A stretch of DNA of 64,000 bases from NCBI GenBank assembly GCA_949152475.1, contig OX424564.1, forward strand, positions 30,812,165 to 30,876,164, read 5' to 3'. The translations under genes and the position numbers were made by a program. The stretch comes from Terebella lapidaria (Eukaryota; Annelida; Polychaeta; Terebellida; Terebellidae). Numbering within the stretch: position 1 is the first letter of the stretch; the number at the start of each line of letters is the position of its first letter. A model generated the notes under the pieces. The model was not told the origin of the DNA. It saw nothing but the letters and a program-made list of their open reading frames with translations, and ran no database searches. This document shows positions 1 through 12,810 of this stretch, piece by piece.

Positions 1-72
1 TGTATCGTAGGGTCACTTGAGCGATGATGATATGGGATATTCCTTGTCATGATGTTTACTCATTCCTTATAT

Positions 73-2500
73 CACAGTCGTCAACGTGCGCACAGGATTC
101 CTGTAGCGGAGTTACAAGAAGCCTGCAAAAAACAACAACATAATCTGAGAAAATTGATGGTGGGAGGGTATTTTTGGTTGGAAACACATCCCCAAACGAG
201 GTTTACAGGAAAGGAACTTAGCAGATAGACTAACATAATGATATTCTATTGCGTGGTAGTTTCATTTGTTGTTGACACCTTCATTATTATTAACTATTAA
301 CACATGAATTGAGATTACTCCTCAATTATCGTCCGATTGCCTCTTTGTCTACATGTAATCACCATATAATGGAACTTTTGCCCACTGCTATGTGCATGGG
401 GGTTGATCGGTTCACCGTTGATTAAATTCAACAGTTGTTGGGAGGTGACACTCGCCTGCTTGTGTTTGTCAAGCAATTGTTTATCGTAGCACACACGAGA
501 TATGTGCTGCAGGATACACGTAACAGGCGCTTAAGTATTCACGTAACAGGCGCTTCAGTATTCAAGTAACACTAGATGTAAAATTGCCTCAAAACGTATC
601 TTTCCACTAAAATTAACTTTGTACACAACCTAATAAACACATACAAAGGTCAGATTCATGGATTGTGCATTGTACTTTTCCAGTACAAGCCTATACACCC
701 ATTGTACCATTGGAAAATTCGGTATTATCGCCCTTTATTTTTCCACCAACACGGCTTTGATTTTGCTCAAATTGCTGATCGTCCAGACGACTCAAATAGG
801 GTTTATTGGGCCCAAATAGCGCACCTTACTCTGTTAATACTACTCACCCACTGAATGTATACCATATTTAATCTGTCTGGCACATTTTTAATCTTCATTG
901 AATTTAGAAGAAATAGTAAGCCGTTTATTGTAGCTCCTAAATACTACTCATGTAACGAGACACGGCCCAAGTATCATATCCTGCGCCTTCCTCTATTTTC
1001 AATAAGGATTAAAAAGGTGCGAGACGAATTAAATGGTATGTTTTCAGTGGACGAGTAGTATTAAGGAGCAGTGTACGATACTTGGGCCCGAGAGTCTAAA
1101 TTGAATTGGAGTTCTTGCATTTTAAGCCCCACTGAAAGTAGAAGATCGAGTTTCACAACGGAGGTGTTCCCGATGTAAGCAATGCATTTAGTAAGTCAAT
1201 TTTGATGTGTTGCTGAGATGAGCTGAAAGTGATCTCAATGGCTCTTTGAGCAATATCAAGGCCAAGCTGGAAAAACAATGGGCGAAAATACCAAATTTTC
1301 CAATGGTGCAATCGGTGTATAGGCTGCAATATGCCTGGCTGGATATCACCAATTGGCAATGCAAGTACCACTAGATGTAAAATTGTCCCCGAATCTCTCT
1401 TTCCAACAAAATCACCACAAAATGACTTATTATTTTTAACAACTGGAACAATATAATATATATGTACATTATACATAAACTGAATATACCCTCGTACAGT
1501 GCTCATGATCATGACCTCACTGATTAGTATTGAGACCAACGTGGGACTGGATGTAGTGTTGTACAATGTCATCCGTTTGCTCTGATGAGAAACTGCAGTA
1601 CCCACAGTCACCAGCCATATTGATTCTCTGAAGGAAAGATGCTAACAAAAACACGCACGTAAGATAGGTCAGGTCCATGCAACACACCAAATACTGATAT
1701 CATATAGGACATGATAAGCACTGTATATATTCAGTTTATTATATTGTTCCAGTTGTTATACATAATAAGTCATTTTGCTGCAAATTTAGTGGAAGAGATA
1801 TTTGGGGGCAATTCTTCAAATAATGCTACTTGCATACTGAATTACTTTACAACGAAGAAAAGGCATTGCCAGTTGATGAGATCCAGCCAGGAATATCGCA
1901 GTCTATATGCTTGTACTGGAAAAGTAAAATGCACAGTCTATGAATCTGACCTTTGTATGTGTTTATATTGATGTGTACAAAGTTAATTTAGTGGAAAGGG
2001 ATATTTGGGGGGCAATTTTACGTCTAGTGTTACTTGAATACTGAAGCGCCTGTTACGTGAATACTGAAGCGCGTGTTACGGGAATCCTGCAGCACATATC
2101 TTGTGTGTGCTACGATGAACAACTGCTTGACAAACACAAACAGACGAGTGTCACCTCCAATTAAATGTTGAATTTGTTCAACTGTGAACCAATATACCTC
2201 CATGCACATTAGCAGTGGGCAAAAGTTCCATTATAATGTGATTACATGTAGACAATTAGGCAATCGGACGATAGTTGAGGAATAATCTCACTTCATGTGT
2301 TTATAGTTGATAATAATGAAGGTGTCAACAACAAATGAAATTACCACGCAAAATAATATCATTATGTTAGTCTATCTGCTAAGTCCCTTTCCTGGAAACC
2401 TCGTTTCGGATGTGTTTCCAACCAAAAATACCCACCCACCATCAATTTTCTCAGATTCTGTTGTTGTATTTTGCAGGCTGTGCGCACGTTGACGACTGTG
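73..2500. mobile_element. Fold-back DNA transposon, about 2.4 kb, non-autonomous
   Basis: The two halves are reverse complements of each other over about 620 bp (73-690 against 1905-2500), with small indels. Inside are two more nested inverted pairs (about 690-800 against 1220-1325, and 1310-1505 against 1711-1910), so nearly the whole element can fold on itself. The termini read CACAGTCGTCAACGTGCG inward from both ends. The flanks share TATAT immediately outside each terminus (68-72 and 2501-2505), a likely 5 bp target duplication. The related unit near 4380-4410 has a matching unoccupied stretch, which supports these ends. No transposase frame is recognisable; the open frames at 1153-1611 and 1711-1971 are by-products of the repeats. 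CAC-type ends with a 5 bp duplication recall Transib, but that assignment is weak. Confidence 0.75.
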
Positions 2501-3870
2501 TATATGCTTATGTCACCATTTCAATAGATTAATTTTTATCAGCCAGGCATGACGCAATTTACAGACTTATTTATGAGTGTAAAGATGTACGGAACAATGT
2601 CAACACATCGAGACATGTCGATCGCAAGAACACAACGCTGAAAAGATGCAGTTAATGGTGTGATACACTCAAGGACTTCGGGAGGTCAAGGCGTAGGGGT
2701 GCACCCTGGTATTGTCCTGACAGAATAATTCATCGCCAAATCAGGCACGTAGTTTTGGCCGAGGCCTGACAATGCAATGCGGGTGGGTGTGAAGAATACA
2801 TCTGGCATGACTGTGGCCTTCCGGACAACATTGTACATTTCCACTACAGCTTGTGGGGGAATGAACTGACAGCCGAATTCAGCACCTTTCGGGGGTGAAA
2901 TATCTTCGTTTGTCTGAAGAAGATTGATGTACGTTTCACAGTGGATTCTAAATGCCCTCCACGTTTTATGATCGTTTATTAGTAAAAACTGTGGAATTAT
3001 GTTATGCCTCCTGTATATCATATCATTCTCTGTTGACATTCGACATTCATTGCAGTTATTGAACCAATATTACATAGTGAGAAATGAAGTGAACTGAAAA
3101 TTATTGCCTGAATGCAGCTGACATGGATCTAGTTATACATCCATACTTATATTTGTCCTGTCTAGCTTGAGAACACATGCGTATATTACAAAACTGTCTG
3201 AAACGATACGTTTTTTTTCTTCTGGAACTTTTTCGTTAAAAGTCCTCCCACGTCCAAATCATGCTCAGGGTGATAATGTGCACCAATGTGCATGTATGTC
3301 TTGTACACTTTTCATGCAGTGCTAATCAGCACCTTCAAGCAAAGACAAACCATCCGCACGGACGAACTATCCAAGGCTATAATTACCCTCGTCATCATAT
3401 TTCTAGCCTAGTCACGTTCTGTCGTCTGCACGATGAAGTGGCCTGTTCATATAAATAACAATAACGATGTTTATGTGGTGTATCATTTGGGAACTATCTT
3501 TGGCCTACTGTGTGTTTAATATTGGTAAACTTGCGGAATGCCTCAGGCGTATATTCATTGTTCTGCACGGTGTGTTATGATAATTTCAAGTCTCACTTGA
3601 TATGTGTAAAGTTTATAAATAGTGGTGTGCATGCAACCCAAATACAACGCCAGTCTCATGATGACGTCATAATGGACAGAATAACAAAGCTAGAATGGAA
3701 CCTGTTTTGAAATGAAATAAAGTTCGACCAAATAGTATATTATCATAACATATAAAAGATTCAATCTTGAAATATCATGCTTGTATGCATATTGCTTTTG
3801 TCACCAAACTGTCCTTAATATGTAACACTTGTGTATATTATTTTGAAAACAATTTTTGCTCCTTTTTCTT
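2501..3870. other. Intergenic stretch; first copy of a triplicated segment
   Basis: The part at about 2560-2820 is related to about 4430-4690 and 8400-8660. Shared landmarks are the block around 'gtgatacactcaagga' and a following 'ggcctgac...gggt' block. The remainder to 3870 is AT-rich and I see nothing recognisable in it apart from the open frame listed separately. Confidence 0.5.
2686..3039 (-). CDS. Unrecognised 117-residue open frame, possibly an old exon
   Basis: A 117-residue minus-strand frame with fairly protein-like composition. It has no low-complexity run, contains the stretch PDVFFTPTRIALSGLGQNYV, and can be extended a few codons upstream through a small Cys-containing stretch before a stop. 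I do not recognise the family, and I see no convincing splice acceptor, signal peptide or membrane segment. The 3' third lies in a segment with relatives near 4.6 kb and 8.6 kb, and those relatives are not open. It could be an exon of a decayed host gene, part of an old mobile element, or chance. Confidence 0.2.
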   Translation of the reverse strand: MSTENDMIYRRHNIIPQFLLINDHKTWRAFRIHCETYINLLQTNEDISPPKGAEFGCQFIPPQAVVEMYNVVRKATVMPDVFFTPTRIALSGLGQNYVPDLAMNYSVRTIPGCTPTP

Positions 3871-3879
3871 CAGAATAGC

Positions 3880-6440
3880 GGCCAGTTGATCTTATGTAGC
3901 ATTTTCCTGGCCAGTGTTTAATCGTATTTCTAATCCTGGGTGAAATGTGACTCCCAGGTGAGTTGAAATGTGCAGGCTACTTTATAGGGATTGACCAGCG
4001 GAAATAGGTTGTCAAAATCACAGAAAGTATCAGTGATCTTACCGGTAGTTTCTTGGCGATGTTATCATTCTGTCTACTACTAATATCGACTGCATGCACC
4101 TATTCACAGTGAAAAGCTGAAGAGCATCAACGTCAGTTGGTATTTGACTGTTCGGGGTAATTAGATTGCGTTTTGTAACTTCTCGTTTCTATATATTTAC
4201 ATCTTCTTTCAAAATATCGATTACGATGATCCATAGTTGATATAACACCTCATCACAATCTAGGTCCAGCAACAGAAACTGCACTTTATGTGATGCTGGT
4301 GAATAGAGTATTGACCGCGTACGTAAATCTGTATGGTAAAGTCATGCGAGCGATGATGAATCACTCAAGTGGGAATGTCCTTGCTGTTAAGTTTACACGT
4401 TTCTTGTATGCTGATGCTACCAATGCAATCACATATAAACTCCCTTTACGACCATAAAGATTTATGGAATGATACCAACATATTGAGATAAATGCCTTCA
4501 CGTCGGGCAAGAACATACCACTAGCCAATAATAGCTGCAGTTGATGGCGTTGATACACTCAAGGAGGTTTTGGGCATAGGGTCTATTTCAGGGGTGTCTA
4601 ACAGAAGCGCTCGATATCAGCAGGCCAATCACGAATTGACGAATATGGCCTGACCTACAGTATGGGTTGGCGACATAATACATCTCACATCAGCCATATG
4701 TGAAATATTTACAAAATGTTGTGCAGCGCGGTATATTATTAATATCATAAAATTGTATGTTTTCTTGTGCAGCTTCGATTACTTTTTTTCTGAAGAACCA
4801 GGTGGTTGACAAGAATCCATCCGGTTAATGTTCTGTGTGTCATTTGCTTCCAAAAATATTGCCTATTTACTTAGGCAGTCCCTTTAACGCCAATAGGTGA
4901 TAAAAAATAAACCACGTTTGGAATACAGACAAAGACAGATCGACCATGAATCGTGCCCGAACCAGCACTGACACCATGAATGACTGGTGAACTACATTCT
5001 GGATGTTATTATGAAAATCTCGATTTTGTCAATATCTATTTCTTTTAACCAGGTTACTGTGAATACTATGCATTAAACTGTAAAAAATAGATCTCCAGGT
5101 GAAAATCTCCAGGTGAAAATCGTATGTCACAATTTTACCCCAGCGAGTACATCAATAAAGTTTTAACACATAATTCTTTCGCACGACTACTATAAGAATT
5201 GGGAAGAGACTGGCTGACACATGTCAAGGATAGAGGCATATGGCTATATTTCCGCCCTGCCAAGAATGTGGATTTTTCTTCCGGTGGACCAGATTCACGA
5301 GGAAGTTAAATCTTCTTGGTCTTGAACAGTAGTTGAACAAGAACCGAGCTGAAATAAACGGAGGGGTCTGGGTTTATCGCCAGTCTAGTCACGATTTACC
5401 TAAGTGGTCCAGTCAAAACAATCTCTTCAGAAGAAATCAGACACTAAGCACACCGGAAATCCATGTGTTTAGTTCTTTTCAGCCCTTCGAGAGGAGAAAT
5501 ATATACCTAGAATACACGATCAGCTACAATATACAGTCTCATGGATTATGTTGCAAAAAAAGTTGATTCTGACCACAAACTACAATCGCAATATTAATGC
5601 AATTGCAATTATCGTTATTTAAACTATTTACTTGTCAAGCTGAAAATATTATTGAGGCGACATGAGTATTAGAATACTTTTAATTTGAAGAAAAAAAGGC
5701 AAATGACAAATTGCACCGGATTGAAATGAACTTGACTGAATGACAAATTGCATCTGAGTAACTATATTCTGGTATGATAGTACTGAAAACACAACTGCTC
5801 GATTCACACAAAATGGACATTGAGCTTGCTTTGTGTCACAGTTTATACTACTAATACTATTACTATAATACAATTTTAGGAGGTGATATACGAAAAAAAT
5901 ATATATAAATTTGTTCAGTATCGAAGTGAAGTTTACAGATATAGTTGTTTATCAAAATGATTTAACTTCTATGCATCTGCACTGACTTAAAACATATTAA
6001 GAAAGATTTATATCAAAACATCCGAATGGCATACACATAGAGATGACATACCGTTATTCTTTTATCCATGATAAAAAAAAACCCCAGAAGATATGGGAAC
6101 AGGATTTGCTTTCGACAAAATGATGTTTTTCTCTTTATTTTGGGAATTTGGGTGTAACTTGTGTGATCACAACTTGCATGACAAGAAAATCTTATTTGCT
6201 ATAAAGTACAATCTATCGTAGAAAAAAACTTATAATTATATGGAAGCAACGCTAACAAGACGTGCTCCAGACATTCAATTTCACCTCTGTGATGTTGGGC
6301 TATTTATCTCTTCAGCCCTCTCTCTCTGGTGGTGAAAATTAGGACGTCTTCAAACAAGAAGGCGCTCGGAAGGATTTAAACGAAACCAGTTGACTGAATG
6401 TATGAATATAACTTCAAACAAAATACATTTCACATGGGAT
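3880..6440. repeat. Copy 1 of a duplicated unit (spacing about 3.8 kb)
   Basis: This segment aligns head-to-tail with 7680-10440. Landmarks in the same order in both copies are: a 'ctggcc.gtgtt' block (3909 and 7686); the 'gatacactcaag/gatacactaaag' region (4550 and 8525); the block containing 'gacacatgtcaagga' (5217 and 9361); the 'aagaaccgagctgaaat' block (5339 and 9568); a stretch with 'gtgtgatcacaac' (6159 and 10189); and 'gtgctccagacattcaattt' (6263 and 10283). Identity is clearly below 85 percent by eye, so the duplication is old. No open frame is conserved between copies, so it is probably non-coding. Confidence 0.7.
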
Positions 6441-6714
6441 GTGTGGATGTTGCTCAAATGCTCTACACGGTTCTAATGTATGTATCAACAATTACCGCAG
6501 ACCGGATTCGCCAATAGCTGCTGGCGGCTCACAAAGTTTGGTAGGTGCACCGAAATATCTTGCTGTAGCAGATTTAAGCACTATTTGCTGCAAGTAGATT
6601 TTCAATGTGGACGGTAGAATGAGTGCACGGTCGCCTTCCTGAGCAGAAATCGCTGATGTTTGTATTTACAAATTGTACCAAGTGTAATGTGTCTTGGTAA
6701 TTCCCATTGTGATC

Positions 6715-7296
6715 TACAGTGGCTGATATGTGACAATGTGAAAACTAAAGTTATTTATTTCTCGAAGTAATCCTGACTGATACATAATCAACATAATTTA
6801 GACGTAAATAATGTTATTTACGCATGAATAAAGTTAATTACGCGTAAAATACCTTTTTAACTTATGCGGTGTGTGAGATACTAACCAAATACTGCCTACA
6901 CGTGCTTTCATCTTTCTCTTGGTAAATAACGTTATTTCCGCGTAAAAAAACATTATTTATAAAAAAAAATTATATAAAGTAATTGGTCAGGCTTTGTTTC
7001 GATTGCAAAATGTTGTATGTTTGTTATTGGAATCATCAAAATTTGGCTGTATAGGTGGTAATAGATCGATACTTACATTTACTTCTGCTGTGTGATATAT
7101 ACTAACCAAATACTGCCTGCACGTGCATGACATCTTTCGCTTGGTCGATGGGTGTAAATAAAGTTTTTTTCCGCATAAATAACATTATTTACACGAAAAT
7201 AACATTATTTACGCGGAAATTATGTCCACCAAGTCAAGATTACTCCGAAAAATAAATAAGTTTTTTTTCCCGCAGTGTCACTTATCAGCCACTGTA
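6715..7296. mobile_element. MITE-like element with about 60 bp terminal inverted repeats
   Basis: The ends read TACAGTGGCTGATA(T/A)GTGACA inward, with complementarity continuing about 60 bp into a TTATTTATTT-containing stretch. GTGATC flanks both ends (6709-6714 and 7297-7302), a probable 6 bp target duplication, though weaker inverted similarity continues outside it and the true ends could lie further out. The interior is AT-rich with repeated 'ttattta.gcg' words and an internal direct duplication around 'actaaccaaatactgcct' (6883 and 7101). It also holds an approximately 100 bp stretch whose reverse complement recurs twice near 24 kb. There is no coding capacity. CAGTGG ends recall hAT-type MITEs, but the duplication length does not fit the usual 8 bp. 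Confidence 0.6.
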
Positions 7297-7302
7297 GTGA
7301 TC

Positions 7303-7680
7303 ATTACGATTCCCAAGACAATACGTATACATTGTATGAGAGGGTGAAGTCCATGAAGAGAGGCAATCAAGGAATCAGAAATCGTGGGTGGAAATGGCGA
7401 AGTGTAAGTATCTATTACAGCTCACTACAAAATTTTGAGGATGCCAATAAAGGACCCTACATCAAACACTTTGAATAGGAAAGAAACTTGCACAAAAGAC
7501 AACCAAATGCCAATCTTGTCAACTTGAACAAAATATATCAGGAACGAGACCTACACGGAAAAGAGCAAAGAGTATTGATAAATCAACTTCAACAAAATAT
7601 ATAAGTTAGTAAATATGTGAGTTTCATTCGTTTTAGAGCAACAATGCAGAGATGTTAATATCAAGCCGTTATGTTGTCAT
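7303..7680. other. Short intergenic stretch, nothing recognised
   Basis: AT-rich sequence between the MITE and copy 2 of the duplicated unit. It contains two small direct repeats around 'atcaacttcaacaaaatatat' and 'cttgaacaaaatatatca'. No gene is seen. Confidence 0.4.
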
Positions 7681-10440
7681 CTTTCTGGCCGGTGTTCGAT
7701 TGAATCTTTTTTTCTGAATGTCTGTTGTTTTCATATCCGTTCCAACCAAGCAATATTACTTCTTGCAATTGCATGTTGGAAGATGGACGTATAGTTTCCA
7801 CGTGGGTTGAAAATTGCTGTCTCATACAGATGATTGACTGACGGAACTAGGTTGCTGAGATCAGGGAGAGTGTCGCATTGAGATCGGAGCTGGGTGATGC
7901 CTTCTTGGCACATAGCAGACAGGTGGTGTCCGGGTTTTTGCCCATCTTGTGACATCAGTGATCTCACCAGTATAATTTTCTCTCACTGTTGTTATCACAC
8001 CTATCATTTTGCTGTCTACTGATAATATCGTTTAGGACCAGATTCACAATATCAGAAAAATGGAGTTACATTAACACTATGTAATATGGATGTATTTGGA
8101 TAGTTTTGATTGATTATAGGATGAAATGTAATGTTTTTTCGAACAAAATTCTGTGACCGTTTTGTGCCATTTTGGACGCTCCGTTCAGGCTACCGATTAT
8201 GACTGAACGACATTCATAAATGATATAACGTTTTAATCATACTCCTTTGTTCGGAAGGTGAAGCTGCACACGATGCATGATGCTGGTGAAATAAATGCAC
8301 ATTGAACGTGCACAAATATGATGAATCACTCGCTCATGCCCACACATATTGTTTTATGTTGTTGTCACAAATTGTATTGTCACATTGTAAAGATACACTC
8401 TCTTCATGACCATAAAGATGCAGAAACCAATACCATTACGTTGAAATAAATGGCTTCACATCGGTAGCAACTACTAGCAAGAATAAACCACTAGCTGAAG
8501 GTAATAACTGCAGTCGATGGTGTCATACACTAAAGAACTTTGGAGGTCAAGGCACGCTGTCTACGTTCGATATCAAGCCGATTATTTTGATTGAGGCCTG
8601 ACACAATGGCACAATCTGTGTGGGTTGACGACATAATTCATGTCGCGTGTGACCGATTTAGACAAAGTTGACCCTTTGAAGCAGAAAAAAAATCATATGG
8701 CTTCTGGATACTTTTGTTTGTATACTGATGGAAATTGTTAAACTTTGGCGGTATTGTCTCCACTGTACTTTACCATAATCACATTTAGAGCTCATTTTCG
8801 ACACAATGATCGTTATGGTAATACTTGGAAAGTAATTGACTGCCGGAAGGTAGGAATGAAATTAGACGAAGAAACAAATTATTCCTATCGAACATATTAT
8901 TGTATATTCTTACTCAGGTGGTTGATGAAACAAACTGCCCTCCACATCTTTGCCATGCTTATTGCAAAAAATTGGCAAAAAATTATTATCTACGTAATAA
9001 TAACCATGTTTCCCAAACCAAGAATAACCATAAAACCAACGAACCACGCACAGCTATATTAACCATAGTTATCACATTGTTAGTCTAGTTATATTCTTCC
9101 AATCACACGCTGTTGAATAACATATCATTCCGATTAATGTTAACTAGATATGTGTACATATTGGTGAACTACAATTTATATCTTGTTATCAAGAAGTCAA
9201 TATTGTCAATATCTTCTTGCTTTATCCAGGTAATACTGTGAATACTCTGCCTTAATCTATTGTAAAATCTCCAGTGAATGTTACAAAGGCAAAGATATTG
9301 CCTGGTAGAACAACGGGAGTCATCCGAGCGACTACTAAGAGCTTAGCTCAGTGATTGGGTGACACATGTCAAGGACAGAGGCATAATGGCTTTATTTCCG
9401 CCCAGCCACCAATGCGGGTTTTACGGTGAACCGGATTCACAAGAAAGTAAGCTCGTTGACCACTGCCTTGAGTTTATCCCATTATTCGCTAAACAATTCG
9501 CACGGAAAAGTCGGATTGCAAGTGCAACACTGCATATCGCCTTCGGGAATCAGTCTTGAACACAGAAAACAAGAACCGAGCTGAAATATAGATAATTATG
9601 TGGTGGACAATGGTGCGATGCAGGAGTTATTTTCAATCCAGTCACGATTTACCAAAGTAGTTCGGTCGAAGCAATCTTTTCACAAGAATTCAGCTACTAA
9701 GTGCACCGGAAACCCAAGTGTATAGTTCGTTTGAAAGCGGAACTCTATGCCTAGAATACACGATCTGTTATATCATGAAGTAGCATACATGTAGACTATG
9801 TTGCGAAATAATTACTCTGACCACAAACTGCAATCGTACGTCTATAATACTGTGTACTGCCCGCTTGAATGTATGTCGACCTGTTACCGAACATTATGAA
9901 GATGATATGAGTATATTTTGAAAAAAAAACCTGAAATATTGTGTCGGGGTGGATTGAATGACAAACTGTATCCGAGTTATTTTACTGTTATGAAAGTATT
10001 GAAAACACAGCTGTTTGATTTACGCCCAGAAAATCATCGAGTTGTTGATATTATTTCGAAGAAATAAATTATACCATTTTAAGGAGTTAATTGCAAACAA
10101 ATATATTCATGAACGAACAGAAGACATGACTACCAACTTCAGTCTTTTGACAATATCACGCTCTTTATAACGAATCTGAGTGTAACATGTGTGATCACAA
10201 CACGTATGGCGAGAACAATCTGACTTGCTATAAAGTATAATTTATCGTACATAAATTTATATATGGAACCAACGTTCACACAGACGTGCTCCAGACATTC
10301 AATTTCATCTCTGTGATGTTGGGTCATTTATCTCTTCAACACTCTCTTGTGGTGCAAATTACAGCGCCTTTCAACAAGCTAGAGCCTGGAAGGTTTCAAA
10401 CGAAACCCGTTGATAAATAGATGGATATATAACAACAAAC
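7680..10440. repeat. Copy 2 of the duplicated unit
   Basis: Partner of 3880-6440, same orientation; the shared landmarks are listed under copy 1. This copy holds an open frame at 8745-9062 (105 residues) that has no counterpart in copy 1 and looks like chance. Copy 2 lacks a MITE insertion at the place matching 6715. Confidence 0.7.
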
Positions 10441-11043
10441 GACATAATTATAAACTGATAAAGTGATCAGTTTAAGAGGGGCCTTATTACGATATTTCAG
10501 GGTATGCAAGTAAGGGTCAGAAAATGTAGCAATAGCCATTTGTCACCTCGTAACGTAACCTTCATTATGGGACACCTATAAATAAGGAGGCTATCCACGA
10601 TATACTGCGAAAATCAAGGCCTAGTCAAAGGCCATGTGCAAATGTTGATCTTCATATTTCTAGGAATAGTTTCTTTCAGTACGTTCATCCTATCGGAACA
10701 ATTACCAAACCACAGAAGGCAGGAATTAACTTCAGCCCACCCAAGCATGATTTCTTTAAAAACAATAATTGGCGGATATCATACATGAATTGTAAAACCT
10801 CCTACGAGCCTACAAATTTGAAATACTTTTTTTAAATAGTTCCCCTCCCCCTTGCCCTTTTTATTCTATTGGAATATGGAGGTGACTATTATCAACAACA
10901 GTTGATGTATTGTTTATACATGCATTCATTTTCTGTTTATCTATATGAGCAGTCGCCATCAACATTGCGTTGTAACTGCTGATATCATAACGCTCATAAT
11001 GTAAAAGCTGTGGTTTGTCATAATGCATTACTAAATGCGGCAA
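10441..11043. other. Intergenic stretch, nothing recognised
   Basis: AT-rich and without recognisable coding or repeat structure beyond short homopolymer runs. The last part grades into the repeat unit that starts near 11044. Confidence 0.35.
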
Positions 11044-11850
11044 AAGTACCAGTTTGTGGTAAGCTGAATGACTGATCGCATCAGTGCATGAGTTGTACTA
11101 TACTATCGTTATAGTTAAACATATCTGTTAACATCATGACGGTGTCATCATTCACGAGTTGTTGAGATGCTTGAGATAGAAGTCTATTATAAAACTCACT
11201 CTCTCAGGAACTAATAAAAATTACGAGAAATTTAACAGCTCTACCGAAATATTTTGATATGGAACATGTTATCATAACTCTGATAACGAATTGATATCAG
11301 TCGAGAATAGTAGTATTTTTCTGTCCGAATAAAATTTCGGATTACGAACTCCGACAACACAACATTTTCATGCTCGTCAGGCCAGTATTGTGTTACTGAC
11401 CGGCTCCTCAACTCGGCAAGGACTTATTCTTGTCTACTTCAAAAGGTCTACAAAAGGATCACACTATCGATCTACTTCCGCAGTACACTCCCCATTTTGA
11501 GACCAATCTGTTTTCCTATGTGCAAAACCAAGTAGTGTAAATAAACGAACTCATTAACCCAAGTCGAACTGGAGATATGGATTCGTGAGTTCACCAAACT
11601 TCTCTCTGATAGTCTGTATGGTATTGTAAAGGTATAATTATGCACAAGCTAAACTTAAGGTCACGTGTGCGGCCACGAGGACAGATGAGACTGGAACCAA
11701 TAATTGAGGATGAGAGAATAAAAAACCCTCCGTGGTTAATAATAAATGTTATTCCAGAAATATTCTTGCCAGAAAATGTTTTAGTTACACTTTCCACGAA
11801 GGGTCATGGTTTGTGACTTCCTTTCTCGATATTTGCTACTTGTTGTGATT
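11044..11850. repeat. Host repeat unit, copy at 11 kb
   Basis: Related in order to 18040-18210 followed by 21085-21370; the LINE at 18.2-21 kb interrupts that second copy. Shared blocks include 'gcatcagtgcatga/gggttg', 'atctacttccgca', 'ccaatctgttttcct', 'aacccaagtcgaactg' and 'tatggtattgtaaagg'. The last group recurs near 42.7, 45.3, 47.5, 53.2 and 63.8 kb, so it marks a family of diverged units across the window. No conserved protein frame is seen. Confidence 0.6.
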
Positions 11851-11853
11851 ATT

Positions 11854-12560
11854 GTATCCCCCGAACGAAGTTCGGCGGATACTATGGATTTGTCTCCGTC
11901 GCGCCGCCGTCCGCCGTAGAGATTTTCTTGTGAACGCTCTACAGGTTGCAAATCTTAACCGATTCTAATAATTTTTTATACATACACATCTTATGGTAAG
12001 ATCCCGACACCAAATTGGCCGATTGGCGACACATTTTGTGCTCAAATTAGCCTGTTTAACACACATGGCTTGTGAACGCTCTACGAGTGGGAGTTTTCAT
12101 TGAATGATCATGAAATCGCACAGGCTCGATGAGAAAGACCGTCACACGAAACCTATTGTTTTTCAGAATGATCAAATAAATATTAATTTAGTTAATGGAC
12201 TAACTTATTACGACCTTTAAAATACCCACTTTGACATCTGTGCTCACTCCAATAACCTGTATTATGAAAGGAAATGGCAATGGATTCTTGTTCAGAATAG
12301 AGAACTGATGTTTTGGGTAAAAACAGAACAATATTATTGAATAAGTTAACGTTAGATTTACTAGTTAAATCTATTATTTCCCACAATAAAAATAGTTAAG
12401 ATGAGAAACATTTATTATTAAGCTCAACAAGGTAAAAGTTTCGTCCAGTAAAAATTTCATGGGTGTAACCAAATGAGTTAAAATTATTTTTACTGGTTAA
12501 GTTATAAGGCTACGGGGGATACACCCAAGCGGTCGTGGGCGACCGGAAATGTCTAGTTTT
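11854..12560 (+). mobile_element. Short dispersed element with GTATCCCCCGAAC start, copy 1
   Basis: Begins with GTATCCCCCGAACGAAGTTC, which contains a small palindrome (CCGAAC/GTTCGG), and ends near 'ggggatacacccaagcggtc' followed by a hairpin-like 'gtcgtgggcgac' and 'tctagtttt'. A second, more diverged copy lies at 55839-56852 with the same order of landmarks: 'gcgacacattt', 'acccacaataaaaatagt' and the closing 'ggggatacac' block. There is no open frame of note, so it is non-autonomous. I do not know the superfamily. A target duplication is not evident. Confidence 0.55.
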
Positions 12561-12810
12561 AAGTTGTAATTTGTAGTTTGAGTAGTAATGTGACATAACA
12601 TATGGTTAATGTTGTCGGTGGCCTAGCTAGGTATAGTCCTTGGGCCAAACGTGGATTTGGGACGGATTTATACCAATTTTAGGGACCAAGGGGGACCTAT
12701 ATTTTCTGAAAGCCCTGAGTCTGTAGTTCATGAAAATTTTGGGCCTTTCAATTGATTCAAGACACTCCGCTTTATACACAATGTCAGGGACCCCAATTAG
12801 CATGTTTTTT

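Noticed and set aside
1153-1971. Open frames inside the fold-back element as a transposase
   Set aside because: They lie in inverted-repeat segments, are short, and show no catalytic motif.
8745-9062. 105-residue open frame as a gene
   Set aside because: Not preserved in the duplicated copy at 4.8-5.1 kb and without recognisable motifs.
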